Positions 1 through 9,594 of a stretch of 58,474 nt of DNA are shown here, one piece after another. The DNA is from Candidatus Levybacteria bacterium RIFCSPLOWO2_12_FULL_41_12 (lineage in GTDB: Bacteria; Patescibacteriota; Microgenomatia; Levybacterales; UBA12049), in contig MFPL01000007.1 in the NCBI GenBank assembly GCA_001784155.1, positions 103,896 to 162,369 on the forward strand, written 5' to 3'. A program made the position numbers and the translations under genes. Each line of letters starts with the position of its first letter. Position 1 is the stretch's first letter. The notes under the pieces were generated by a model, which had not been told where the DNA came from, made no database searches, and saw only the letters and a list, made by a program, of their open reading frames with translations.

Positions 1-273
1 GTTTCAAGATATCTTTCGATTCTGGAAGCACTTGCCGCAAAACGCTTAGCGTTCGCGTTGTATGACAATCCAATAAAGGAGGATTACCTAAGAATGTCAC
101 CATTCTCAGGTTATATTGTCATAGAAAATTCTCCTAAAAAGTTAGCTGAGAGAGTTGATTACTATCTTAGAAACCGACAAGCAGAAGAAGAGTTAATCGA
201 GAAGGGATTTAGTTGGGTAACTAATCAAACATGGGAGAACGTAGTGGGTGCTTATCTACGTCTTTGGAGATAA
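1..273 (+). CDS. Glycosyltransferase family 1/4, C-terminal fragment (truncated by window start)
   Basis: Open frame continues upstream from base 1 (VSRYLSILEALAAKRLAFALYDN...); GT4-like C-terminal 'S.LEALA..' followed by a helical tail. Confidence 0.6.
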   Translation, partial: VSRYLSILEALAAKRLAFALYDNPIKEDYLRMSPFSGYIVIENSPKKLAERVDYYLRNRQAEEELIEKGFSWVTNQTWENVVGAYLRLWR

Positions 274-278
274 CTAAA

Positions 279-1175
279 ATGCAGATTATTAAATGTGCTA
301 TTTGCGGTAATAACAGTAAAGCAAAAACTTTGTATAAAGATAATTATGAATTCTCAAAAATAGATAGGAAATCATTTTCGGCAAGAAGAATGCCTGACGG
401 GACCCACTACAGATTTTTAAAGTGTTGCGAATGTGGATTAATATTTTCCAGTCCTATTATAGATGCTTTGAAGATAAAGAAATTTTATGAGGATAGCGAT
501 TTCAATTATCAAACCGAGTCAGAATACCTGCGAAAGGTATATTACAAGTATTTTAAAAAATTTATTAATGCAAAAAATAAAAATGTAAAAATACTGGAAA
601 TTGGTTGTGCGAACGGGTTTTTCTTAGATGAGCTTTATAAAAATGGGTACAAAAATGTAAATGGGGTCGAGCCGGGAGAGGGTTCTGTGAACAGAGCTGC
701 AGAAAATATAAGAAAGGAAATAAAGATAAATATATTCGATAGAAAATTATTCAATAAAAATACGTTCGACATAATACTTTGCTTTCATACCCTAGATCAT
801 GTCGTAGACCCGAATTTATTTTTAAAAGATGTAAATTTATTGCTAAAGAAAAAAGGGAAAGTATTATTTGTAGTTCATGATACAGACGCACTATCAGCTA
901 AATTGTTTGGGCAGAAATCTCCAATCTTTGACATTGAACATATTTTTCTTTTTAACAAAAATACTTTAGAAAATATATTCAAAAAAAACAAATTTGATAA
1001 AGCGATGGCGTTCACTATAGTCAATGAGTATCAATTATCTTATTGGGTAAAGCTTTTCCCCATGCCCTCGATAATTAAAAGGTTATTATTAAGGTCTCTT
1101 GCTATATCAAGAATTGGAAATCTTTCTGTTTCTCTTCCTGCGGGAAATATTGGCGTAGTTGCTCAAAAGCAGTAA
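279..1175 (+). CDS. Class I SAM-dependent methyltransferase with N-terminal Cys4 zinc-binding motif
   Basis: Start MQIIKCAICGN at 279 preferred over listed 231; CxxC...CxxC then VKILEIGCANGFFLDEL SAM motif. Confidence 0.8.
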   Translation: MQIIKCAICGNNSKAKTLYKDNYEFSKIDRKSFSARRMPDGTHYRFLKCCECGLIFSSPIIDALKIKKFYEDSDFNYQTESEYLRKVYYKYFKKFINAKNKNVKILEIGCANGFFLDELYKNGYKNVNGVEPGEGSVNRAAENIRKEIKINIFDRKLFNKNTFDIILCFHTLDHVVDPNLFLKDVNLLLKKKGKVLFVVHDTDALSAKLFGQKSPIFDIEHIFLFNKNTLENIFKKNKFDKAMAFTIVNEYQLSYWVKLFPMPSIIKRLLLRSLAISRIGNLSVSLPAGNIGVVAQKQ

Positions 1176-2945
1176 CTTGCCATTTCTTGGCTTAAATAAA
1201 ACGATACCTAGGCTTATGAAACCTCCCAAGCTAATTATCCTTGAGGCTCTTCTGTCTGTAGTCTCTTCAAAAGACAGGACAACTTTGTGGTTCCCTCTTT
1301 CCAACTTGAAGGTTATAACTCCGGGGTATTTTCTGTCATCGAAATCGAATTTATAAAAATTATTATTTATTCTTAGTTTCCATCCCGGAAAAAATAAAGT
1401 ATTTTCCTTAATTACTGCCGCTTCATTCGTTTTTATGAGGTAAGTGTGATTCACGGATGTTCTCTGAAGTAATTTTATTTCTGCAGTTCCAGATAGCACT
1501 TCAATATGTTTTCCGTTATTGTCCCTAAGAAAAACAGAGCCCGGGTTGGCCCATATGGGTGAACTTGGTTCCAGATAGGTACCAACGTCCGGCTTTCTTG
1601 CAAATTCTTGTGCTAGGTACTGATCGTTTATTTCAGAGACAGACCTTCGATTGCCCCAGTTTAACATAGTGTATCCAATCGTTAATATTACTAGAATCAT
1701 AAAGAAGAGTCTGCTTTTATAGTAAGTAACAACAATTCCCGCAAGAACAGATGTGAATAATGACATGAAAACTAACAGTCGGTAAGAAAACTGGAAATAT
1801 TTTAAAAGTGGTAAGTTTTCCCATAGAACTTTAGACGTTGGAAGTATAAGTAAAAATAAAAACAAGGATCCCATAGAAAAAAATAAAAGCATGTATTTTG
1901 TTGTCCTTTTGGTGTGTTTAAACAATAGGTAGGTAGAAAGAGCGAATATTAATAGCTGAGTGTATCCAATTATGTAAGAAAGTTCTCCATAATGGCCTTG
2001 AAATAAAAATCCATAACGCCAGGGACTAAAAATTAATTCTTTAAAAGTTGGGAATATTACGACAGATGAGGAGATGCTTGCTTGAGTAAAATTTGATTCA
2101 TAAAGAATTGGAAACCAATAAAAGGCCGATACCAAAAGTCCCATAAAAATTGAGAATAAGAAGTAAAAAACTCCCTTGGTGTTCTTAGGTTTTACAATTT
2201 TGTATTGAATCAAACCGTAAAGCAATAATATGATGGTAAACCCTAAAGATATAATTTGATGGGTCATAATGAGAAGGGCGAGCAAAATCGATTCAGTAAC
2301 GATATATCCAGGTGATGGATTTTTAATGATTTTTTTTGCAAAATATAAACACGCTGGAAGAAATGCGAACGATATGCTTTCAGCTACGCTAACTCGGAAA
2401 TGCATATCTATTAAGTGATATGGAGCAAATAAATAAAAAACAGCTGATATAAATCCTGCTTTAGGACCAAAAGATTCTTTTACCCATTTATACATGAAAA
2501 GTCCGGAAGCGACATAGGATAACGCAAGCAGAATTTTAATTGATAAGATAAAAGAAAAACCTATCTTATGCAGAACAGATGCTAAAAAATAAGGCAATAA
2601 ATAGGTAAATAGGAAATGAGGATCTCCATATCCGGCATTGAATTCCGGGGTCCAAACCGGTCGAATGTGCTCTTCAAAAAGAATTTTAAAATAAGACATT
2701 GATCTCATTGCATGAAGAGAAAGATCTCCGCTTTCGTAACTACCTTTTCTAAGCAGGCTTATTAGGGGAAGAAGGGATAAGAGAAATATCATCAGGGGAT
2801 AGGGTGGAGTTTTTTTTGGGTATATATACTTGTAAAACAGAAAAGCAAATAGAAGAATGAAGGACGCAGCTATGTTTATAACGACCATTCTATATGGGTC
2901 AAGCATGCTGATATAATATAAAGACGAATATAAAAGGGCAAGCAT
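1107..2945 (-). CDS. Polytopic membrane protein, 6-pyruvoyl-tetrahydropterin synthase-related (PTPS_related) type
   Basis: Long ORF with many TM segments; start MLALLYSS at 2945 (or 2960) fits better than 2975 because of the divergent neighbour. Confidence 0.6.
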   Translation of the reverse strand: MLALLYSSLYYISMLDPYRMVVINIAASFILLFAFLFYKYIYPKKTPPYPLMIFLLSLLPLISLLRKGSYESGDLSLHAMRSMSYFKILFEEHIRPVWTPEFNAGYGDPHFLFTYLLPYFLASVLHKIGFSFILSIKILLALSYVASGLFMYKWVKESFGPKAGFISAVFYLFAPYHLIDMHFRVSVAESISFAFLPACLYFAKKIIKNPSPGYIVTESILLALLIMTHQIISLGFTIILLLYGLIQYKIVKPKNTKGVFYFLFSIFMGLLVSAFYWFPILYESNFTQASISSSVVIFPTFKELIFSPWRYGFLFQGHYGELSYIIGYTQLLIFALSTYLLFKHTKRTTKYMLLFFSMGSLFLFLLILPTSKVLWENLPLLKYFQFSYRLLVFMSLFTSVLAGIVVTYYKSRLFFMILVILTIGYTMLNWGNRRSVSEINDQYLAQEFARKPDVGTYLEPSSPIWANPGSVFLRDNNGKHIEVLSGTAEIKLLQRTSVNHTYLIKTNEAAVIKENTLFFPGWKLRINNNFYKFDFDDRKYPGVITFKLERGNHKVVLSFEETTDRRASRIISLGGFISLGIVLFKPRNGKLLLLSNYANISRRKRNRKISNS

Positions 2946-3885
2946 GAGAATATCATTCATTACCACGGTGCTCAACGAGGAAAATTCTATAAAACCCCTG
3001 CTGGAGTCGTTAAATTCTCAAACATTACTACCTAATGAAGCGATTATTGTGGATGGAGGATCAACGGACGATACTTTGTCCGTAATTTCCAATTTCAAAT
3101 CTTCAATATCCAATAAAAAAATAAAAGTTCGAGTGTTAGCTAAAAAAGGAAATCGATCTGTTGGGAGGAATGAAGCCATTGAAAATTCAACGGGAGAAAT
3201 AATAGTTTGTACAGACGCAGGTTGTATTCTAGAAAAGAATTGGCTCAAAAATATAACTAAAGATTTTACAAATAAAGAAGTGGGTGTTGTTGCAGGTTAT
3301 TATGAAGGAAAAGCAAAAAATGTATTTGAGAAGTCCCTATTGCCTTACGTTTTAACAATGAAGGATAAAATAGATCCAAATAACTTCCTTCCTGCTACGA
3401 GATCTATGGCCATTAGAAAGAGTGCATGGACTGAAGCAGGGAGGTTTAATGAAGAATTGTCAAATAATGAAGATTATGAATTTTCTCAAAGATTAAGGAG
3501 GAAAAGGATAAGTATAGCTTTTGCTAGGGATGCAATTGTTTATTGGGAGCCCAGAAAAAACACCATAGAGGCCTTCATAATGTTCTATAGGTTTGCTTTA
3601 GGAGACGCGGAGGCAGGCATTTTAAGGCCAAAGGTGGTTTTCATATTTGTTCGCTATGCTATCGGACTCGTGATGGTTGTGTTATTTTTAAAAACAGATA
3701 TTTTTTTTAGTATAATTTTTCTAGCTTTAGGAACATTCGCATATACTGTTTGGGCGATATTAAAAAACTTTAAATATGTAAAAGAAGCAGAAGCTTTTTA
3801 CTATCTGCCATTACTTCAGCTTGTTTCTGATGCTGCAGTTCTTTTAGGTACTTCTCTCGGTTTAATAAAGAGATTGGGAAAATAA
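2944..3885 (+). CDS. Glycosyltransferase family 2
   Basis: MRISFITTVLNEENSIKPLLESLNSQT...VDGGSTDDT GT2 signature; C-terminal TMs. Confidence 0.85.
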   Translation: MRISFITTVLNEENSIKPLLESLNSQTLLPNEAIIVDGGSTDDTLSVISNFKSSISNKKIKVRVLAKKGNRSVGRNEAIENSTGEIIVCTDAGCILEKNWLKNITKDFTNKEVGVVAGYYEGKAKNVFEKSLLPYVLTMKDKIDPNNFLPATRSMAIRKSAWTEAGRFNEELSNNEDYEFSQRLRRKRISIAFARDAIVYWEPRKNTIEAFIMFYRFALGDAEAGILRPKVVFIFVRYAIGLVMVVLFLKTDIFFSIIFLALGTFAYTVWAILKNFKYVKEAEAFYYLPLLQLVSDAAVLLGTSLGLIKRLGK

Positions 3886-3909
3886 CTTCCGTTTAGCTAT
3901 AATTCATGC

Positions 3910-5133
3910 ATGGGCTACAGAACTGATGTTTTTAAAGGAATCTCCTGGATGGGACTCCTGAGGGGATCTACTCGAGCTATCACATTTGTAAGGCTTGCTA
4001 TTCTTGCCCGTATCCTAACGCCTGCACAATTTGGAGTATTTGGAATAGCAAGTCTTATGCTCTCATTCCTGGAGATAATAACCGAAACGGGAATTAATAT
4101 ATTTCTCATTCAAGAAAAACGAGACATAAAGGAATATATAAATTCAGCATGGATGGTCTCAATCTTGAGGGGGATTCTTATTTCAATACTCTTATTCGGA
4201 TTAGCTCCTTTTATCGTAGATTTCTTTAATTCTCCCGAGTCAGAGCGAGTAATATATATTATTGCGTTTGTTCCTTTGATAAGAGGCTTTATAAACCCGT
4301 CCATTATTTATATACAAAAGGAGATACAGTTCCATAAAGAATTTTATTTAAGATTTATCCTTTTTGCAGTGGATGCCTCAGTTGCAGTATTCGTAGCTTT
4401 TGTAACACGAAGCGCAGAAAGTTTTGCATACGGGCTTATAGCATCCGCTTTTTTAGAAGTAATTTTATCTTTCGCATTCTTTAAGCCTCGTCCCAAGCTA
4501 TTCTTCGAATTAGATAAAATGAAATACATAGTAAGCAGGGGTTGGTGGGTAACTCTTACAGGGATGTTCGCATATTTGTCTGATAACGGAGACAATCTCG
4601 CAGTTGGAAAAATTATGGGATCAAGCTCGCTAGGGTTATATCAAGTGGCATACAAGCTATCAACGCTTCCCATAACTGAAGTTACAGACGTGGTAAACAA
4701 GGTCGTTTTCCCCGTGTACTCAAAGTTCTCCGATGATAGAGGCCGTTTGTTACGTGCTTTCTCGAAGGTAACACTGTTATCTTCATTGGTAGCCTCAGCT
4801 GTTGGTATTTTTATATTTGTTTTTGCAGAAAATATAACTTTAATTATTCTAGGCAAAGAATGGTTAGGTGCAGTGCCGGCCATTAGAATTCTTAGCTTTT
4901 ACGGTATACTTCGTACTGTTTTTGGGAATTTTGCTCCTCTTTTTCTGTCTCTCGGTAGACAAGACTACGTAGCCAAGATGACGCTCTTCAGGGTTGCAGC
5001 GCTTGCACTTACAATAGTTCCTCTTACCACCGCTTATGGTTTGGCGGGAGCCGGACTTTCTGCCTTAATCTCAATTGCAGTCGAAATGCCTATAGCCCTA
5101 TTTCTATTCCGTAGATTATTTAGAAAACAATGA
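3910..5133 (+). CDS. Lipopolysaccharide/oligosaccharide flippase (Wzx/MOP superfamily)
   Basis: Polytopic ORF with MOP-like 'LAILARILTPAQFGVFGIA' N-terminus. Confidence 0.85.
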   Translation: MGYRTDVFKGISWMGLLRGSTRAITFVRLAILARILTPAQFGVFGIASLMLSFLEIITETGINIFLIQEKRDIKEYINSAWMVSILRGILISILLFGLAPFIVDFFNSPESERVIYIIAFVPLIRGFINPSIIYIQKEIQFHKEFYLRFILFAVDASVAVFVAFVTRSAESFAYGLIASAFLEVILSFAFFKPRPKLFFELDKMKYIVSRGWWVTLTGMFAYLSDNGDNLAVGKIMGSSSLGLYQVAYKLSTLPITEVTDVVNKVVFPVYSKFSDDRGRLLRAFSKVTLLSSLVASAVGIFIFVFAENITLIILGKEWLGAVPAIRILSFYGILRTVFGNFAPLFLSLGRQDYVAKMTLFRVAALALTIVPLTTAYGLAGAGLSALISIAVEMPIALFLFRRLFRKQ

Positions 5134-6227
5134 ACGTAGCTTTTTTTCACGAACTTCACTTTGGAGGAGCAAGGCGTGTTGTGGTTGAATACGGCAAAGT
5201 TTTTTCAAAATATCACAAGATTGACCTGTATTACGTAGATAGGCAGAATGAAAAAGATTTGGAAAAGATTTTTAAAGAACACAGTTTCTACCCGTTCTTA
5301 TATAAACAATACGATGGGGGAAATTTTCCACTCAAAATTTATAAAGACTTAGTAGAACCGATAAGGCTTTATTTTCTACACAAAAAAATTGCGAGAGATA
5401 TAGATAAAATGAAGTACGATTTTGTCTTCGTACATCCTTCTCAGTTTACCCACGCCCCTTTCATACTGAGGTTTCTTAAGACCCCAACGGTTTATTTTTG
5501 TCACGAGCCGTTAAGAATTGCTCACGATCCCACTCTTATTTTTTCCCGAAAAGGTAGTTTGAAAAACATTTACGAGGGTTTTGTAAGAATAGTAAAAAGG
5601 GAGATAGACTCCTCCAATATAAAGCATGCAAAACTTGTTCTTGCCAATTCTAACTACACAAAATCAAACATACGTAGGGCTTATGGAAAAAATTCTACGA
5701 AATGTTATTTAGGAGTAGATTCGGATGTATTTAAGCCAATCAATGTTAGGAAAAAATACGATGTAATCTTTGTTGGTAAAGACGTGTGGATTGAAGGATA
5801 CGACACATTTTTAAAAATAATAAAGCTGTTTAAAAACAAATTAAAGGTATATGTGGTTAAGCCAGAAAAGGGGAACTTTATAACAGACAAAGAACTGGTA
5901 AGAAAATATAGCAGTGCAAAGGTTGTGGCTGTATTAGGACGATTCGATCCTTTCAGTATGGTTCCATGGGAAGGAATGGCTACTGGAGCAGTGCCTGTAG
6001 TTGTAAAAGAAGGAGGTCCGATAGAAGCTGTTAGGGATGGCGTTACGGGGTATTTAGTAGAGAGAGATGCTAAGAAAATGAAATCGGCAATCGAAAAACT
6101 TCTAAAAGATAGGGAGCTGAGAGGGAGAATAGCAAAGAAAGGTAGGGAAGAAGTTTTGTCTACGTGGAACTGGGAAAGAAGCTCTGAAAGAGTGCTGGAC
6201 ATAGTAAAAAAGAAACTATTGAAATGA
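5130..6227 (+). CDS. Glycosyltransferase family 4
   Basis: C-terminal 'DPFSMVPWEGMATGAVPVVVKEGGPIEAVRDGVTGYLV' GT4 motif. Confidence 0.85.
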   Translation: MNVAFFHELHFGGARRVVVEYGKVFSKYHKIDLYYVDRQNEKDLEKIFKEHSFYPFLYKQYDGGNFPLKIYKDLVEPIRLYFLHKKIARDIDKMKYDFVFVHPSQFTHAPFILRFLKTPTVYFCHEPLRIAHDPTLIFSRKGSLKNIYEGFVRIVKREIDSSNIKHAKLVLANSNYTKSNIRRAYGKNSTKCYLGVDSDVFKPINVRKKYDVIFVGKDVWIEGYDTFLKIIKLFKNKLKVYVVKPEKGNFITDKELVRKYSSAKVVAVLGRFDPFSMVPWEGMATGAVPVVVKEGGPIEAVRDGVTGYLVERDAKKMKSAIEKLLKDRELRGRIAKKGREEVLSTWNWERSSERVLDIVKKKLLK

Positions 6228-7366
6228 AAATGAATATTGCCGTTATTATGCAGTCACCTGACTTAGGGGGTGCTGAGAAATTTATGATCACACTTATGTC
6301 TCGATTTAGAAGAGCAGGGTGTAATACTGTTGTTGCGAGCAATAGGGGGAAATTTTTTGAGCAGGTATCTAAAGAAAGATTTAAGACAATTGCTCTCCCT
6401 TTTATTTTAGATATCATCGGAAATAAAAGAGGACTTTTTAAATCAATTTTACTTTTACCATTCGCAATTGTCTTTTATTCACACCTGCTCTGGAATTTAA
6501 GAAAGCAAAAAACCGACTTAATACTCATGAGTGGATTTTCTGAGAAACTTTTGATAACTTTTCTTACAGTTTTTTTCAGAATTCCAGTTTTTTGGATAGA
6601 GTATGGTGCGCTTAAGACAATTTTTATAAGAAACTTCTATATTCCCTGGATCCTTTATCAGTCTCTACTCGGTATTCCGAAAAAAATTATTGTTCCGAGC
6701 GATTTCACAAAAAATGATCTTAAAAAAAATCTCCGGATAGCTGAATCCAAGATTTTACTAGTTCCGTGTGGAATCGAGATAAGACTAGATAAAAAAATAA
6801 AAATTCCGGAAAAGCTTGAAAAAAAGCTCATAATTGGTTCTGTCTCACGCTTGACTTATGAAAAAGGACAGGATTATTTGATCAAAGCAGTGCCTCTTGT
6901 TTTAGAAAAAATTCCTAACGCCTATTTTATCATTGTCGGAGACGGACCTGATAGAATCCGTTATCGAAGCTTAATAAATGAATTGGGAATACACAAAAAC
7001 GTAAGAATGACAGGCTTTGTAACGGATACAGCTAATTACTATCCATTGTTCGACTTATTTATTTTCCCAAGCGTTTGGGAACTGGAAGGATTTGGACTTG
7101 TGGTGGTTGAGGCAATGATTAACAAAATTCCTGTAATAGGAACAGATAACGGACCGATCCCTGAGATAATTGAAGATGGGACTAGCGGTTTGATAGTTCC
7201 TGCAAGGGATGAAAAAGCTTTGGCGCGTGCGATAATAAGACTGGGTCAGGACGCTTCTTTAAGGTCTAAAATGGGAAAAGCAGGATATGAAAAAGCAATT
7301 GAGAAATATAGCATTGTGGACGTAAGCAAAAAGTACTTAGATACTTTCAATGAAGCAGCTAAATAA
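6224..7366 (+). CDS. Glycosyltransferase family 4
   Basis: 'SVWELEGFGLVVVEAMINKIPVIGTDNGPIPEIIEDGTSGLIV' motif. Confidence 0.9.
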   Translation: MKMNIAVIMQSPDLGGAEKFMITLMSRFRRAGCNTVVASNRGKFFEQVSKERFKTIALPFILDIIGNKRGLFKSILLLPFAIVFYSHLLWNLRKQKTDLILMSGFSEKLLITFLTVFFRIPVFWIEYGALKTIFIRNFYIPWILYQSLLGIPKKIIVPSDFTKNDLKKNLRIAESKILLVPCGIEIRLDKKIKIPEKLEKKLIIGSVSRLTYEKGQDYLIKAVPLVLEKIPNAYFIIVGDGPDRIRYRSLINELGIHKNVRMTGFVTDTANYYPLFDLFIFPSVWELEGFGLVVVEAMINKIPVIGTDNGPIPEIIEDGTSGLIVPARDEKALARAIIRLGQDASLRSKMGKAGYEKAIEKYSIVDVSKKYLDTFNEAAK

Positions 7367-8756
7367 ACACAAAATTCTTTTAATATTCATTCTTTTGATA
7401 GGCGCTTTTCTAAGGCTTTATAAACTACCACAGTTAATGCCGTTCATTGCAGATCAAGGCTGGTTTTATATCTCAGCCAGAGATATGCTCATGGGAGGTG
7501 GAATACCGCTTGTAGGTATCACATCAAGCCACACGTGGCTTCATCAAGGAGCAATGTGGACATATATATTGGCCGTAATACTTAAGCTGTTTAACTATAA
7601 TCCTGTGGCTCCGGCTGTGTTCACAGCGCTCCTGGGGGTTATAACGGTTTTTGTAGTATATAAACTGGGAAAAGAACTTTTTTCAGAAAGAGTAGGATTA
7701 ATTTCTGCGTTTTTATTTGCTACGGCTCCAATTATAATAGCCGATGCAAGAATGGCATACCATACAAGCTCTATACCCTTAATTACTGCGCTCTTGATCC
7801 TTTCCGTATATAGATGGTTAGGTGGTAAAATTTTGTATTTCCCGCTATCTTTATTTTTGATTGCCCTTCTTTATAATTTTGAAATTGCTACATTTCCGTT
7901 AAGCGCAACGGTTTTTCTGATAACTCTATTCGGTTTGATAAAAAAGAAAAAGTGGATGATGCAGGCTATTAACAGGAAGGTGATCTCGGTATCGGTGCTT
8001 GGATTGATTATACCCATGATTCCAATGCTAATTTACGATTTAGGACACGGATTCCCTCAGACCTTGAAATTTACAGTGTGGGTATTTTACCGTATTGCAG
8101 TTTTCCTGGGATATCCTCCGCTCAACCCCAACTCGGCTGGAGAAACATGGACAACTTTTGGAACTTATACCCTTATTTTAATAAAAAAATTAATATTTCT
8201 ACCTAGCCTAGAGCTATCTATGCTCATTCTTACTCTTAGCTTTATTTTCCTCGGCGCTTTAGTTTATCATAATTTCAAAAGAAAGGAGATCAATTTAAGC
8301 CATTCGTTGATTCTCGTATTCTTTTTTATTCCAGCGCTTGCTTATATAGCTGCAAAAACAAATTCATCTGCCTATATACTCATTTTTTATCCCCAGGTAA
8401 TAATTGTGATTGCATTGTTATTTAATAAATTTTTTGAAAAGAAAGCTCTTTACTTATCCTCCTGTGTCTTGCTTATTGCTTTTGGGTTTGTTAACGCCTA
8501 CACAACAATTAGGGGTAATTTTTTGACAGGTCCTCCCTTTACGAAAAGAGTTGAAGCAGCCCGTTTTATTATCAAGGAAGCCAACGGACGTCCATATAAT
8601 ATTTTGGGTATTGGGGAAGGTAGCATTTATGAAAGCTTTACGATGCCTCATGAATACTTAACTTGGTATCTTGGTCACGGACCTTCCGAAAAAAAAGAAA
8701 AATTGAGGTTTTATGTTTCGGAGCATATTGATAGAATAGATGTAGAAAGAAAGTAA
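7350..8756 (+). CDS. GT-C/GT39-like membrane glycosyltransferase
   Basis: Multi-TM ORF with ArnT/PMT-like N-terminus (FLRLYKLPQLMPFIADQGWFY). Confidence 0.65.
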   Translation: MKQLNKHKILLIFILLIGAFLRLYKLPQLMPFIADQGWFYISARDMLMGGGIPLVGITSSHTWLHQGAMWTYILAVILKLFNYNPVAPAVFTALLGVITVFVVYKLGKELFSERVGLISAFLFATAPIIIADARMAYHTSSIPLITALLILSVYRWLGGKILYFPLSLFLIALLYNFEIATFPLSATVFLITLFGLIKKKKWMMQAINRKVISVSVLGLIIPMIPMLIYDLGHGFPQTLKFTVWVFYRIAVFLGYPPLNPNSAGETWTTFGTYTLILIKKLIFLPSLELSMLILTLSFIFLGALVYHNFKRKEINLSHSLILVFFFIPALAYIAAKTNSSAYILIFYPQVIIVIALLFNKFFEKKALYLSSCVLLIAFGFVNAYTTIRGNFLTGPPFTKRVEAARFIIKEANGRPYNILGIGEGSIYESFTMPHEYLTWYLGHGPSEKKEKLRFYVSEHIDRIDVERK

Positions 8757-9512
8757 ATGTTAACAGCAGTTATACTTACCAAAGACGAAGAAAAAAATAT
8801 AGTTGATGCTGTCGAGAGCGTTCTTTTCTGTGATGAAATTTTAATAATTGATGATTTTTCAATTGACAGAACTGAAGAAATTATTAAAAAATATTTCGGA
8901 AATTTAAGAAAACTGAAGGTAGTTAAGAGAAAACTTGAAGACGATTTTTCGGCTCAACGAAATTTTTCTTTAGAAAATGCGAAAAACGATTGGGTACTGT
9001 TTATCGACGCAGACGAAAGAGTATCGTCTATCCTAAGAAAGGAAATAATCTACAAGCTTGACGAGCTAAAAAAGGATTTAAACGGATTTTATCTGAAAAG
9101 GGAAAATTATTTGTGGGGTAGGCTTATGAAGTTTGGAGAATTTGCAGGAGAGAAGAATATAAGGCTCGCTAATAAAAAGTATGGCCGTTGGGAGGGAATG
9201 GTGCATGAGGAATGGAAGCTTTCGGGAAAAATTCAAACATTAAATAATCCAATAATTCATTATCCGCACGAATCGCTGAATGAGTATCTGAACAAGCTAA
9301 ATTTTTACACAGACATAAGAGCAAAAGAGCTTTTTCAAAAAGGTACTAGGTCGGGGGCATGGAAGATTCTTCTCTACTCTTTGGGAAAGTTTATCTACAA
9401 TTACTTCTTTAAATTAGGGCTTCTTGATGGCGTCCGGGGTCTTATTGTTTCCTGCCTAATGAGTTTCAATTCATTTTTAGTCAGGTCAAAACTGTGGAAA
9501 ATGCAAGAATAA
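8757..9512 (+). CDS. Glycosyltransferase family 2 (WaaE/KdtX-like)
   Basis: MLTAVILTKDEEKNIVDAVESVLFCDEILIIDDFS...NDWVLFIDADERVS. Confidence 0.85.
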   Translation: MLTAVILTKDEEKNIVDAVESVLFCDEILIIDDFSIDRTEEIIKKYFGNLRKLKVVKRKLEDDFSAQRNFSLENAKNDWVLFIDADERVSSILRKEIIYKLDELKKDLNGFYLKRENYLWGRLMKFGEFAGEKNIRLANKKYGRWEGMVHEEWKLSGKIQTLNNPIIHYPHESLNEYLNKLNFYTDIRAKELFQKGTRSGAWKILLYSLGKFIYNYFFKLGLLDGVRGLIVSCLMSFNSFLVRSKLWKMQE

Positions 9513-9594
9513 ACATCTTAAAGCTTCTTTTTGTAATTTATTCTCTGACTGTTGTTGTTCTCTATGTTAAGTATTTACTTTGCAGAGGAGGGAT

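Noticed and set aside
5705-6202. 165-aa minus-strand ORF opposite a GT4 gene
   Set aside because: Fully overlaps a clear GT4 coding sequence; no recognisable domain.
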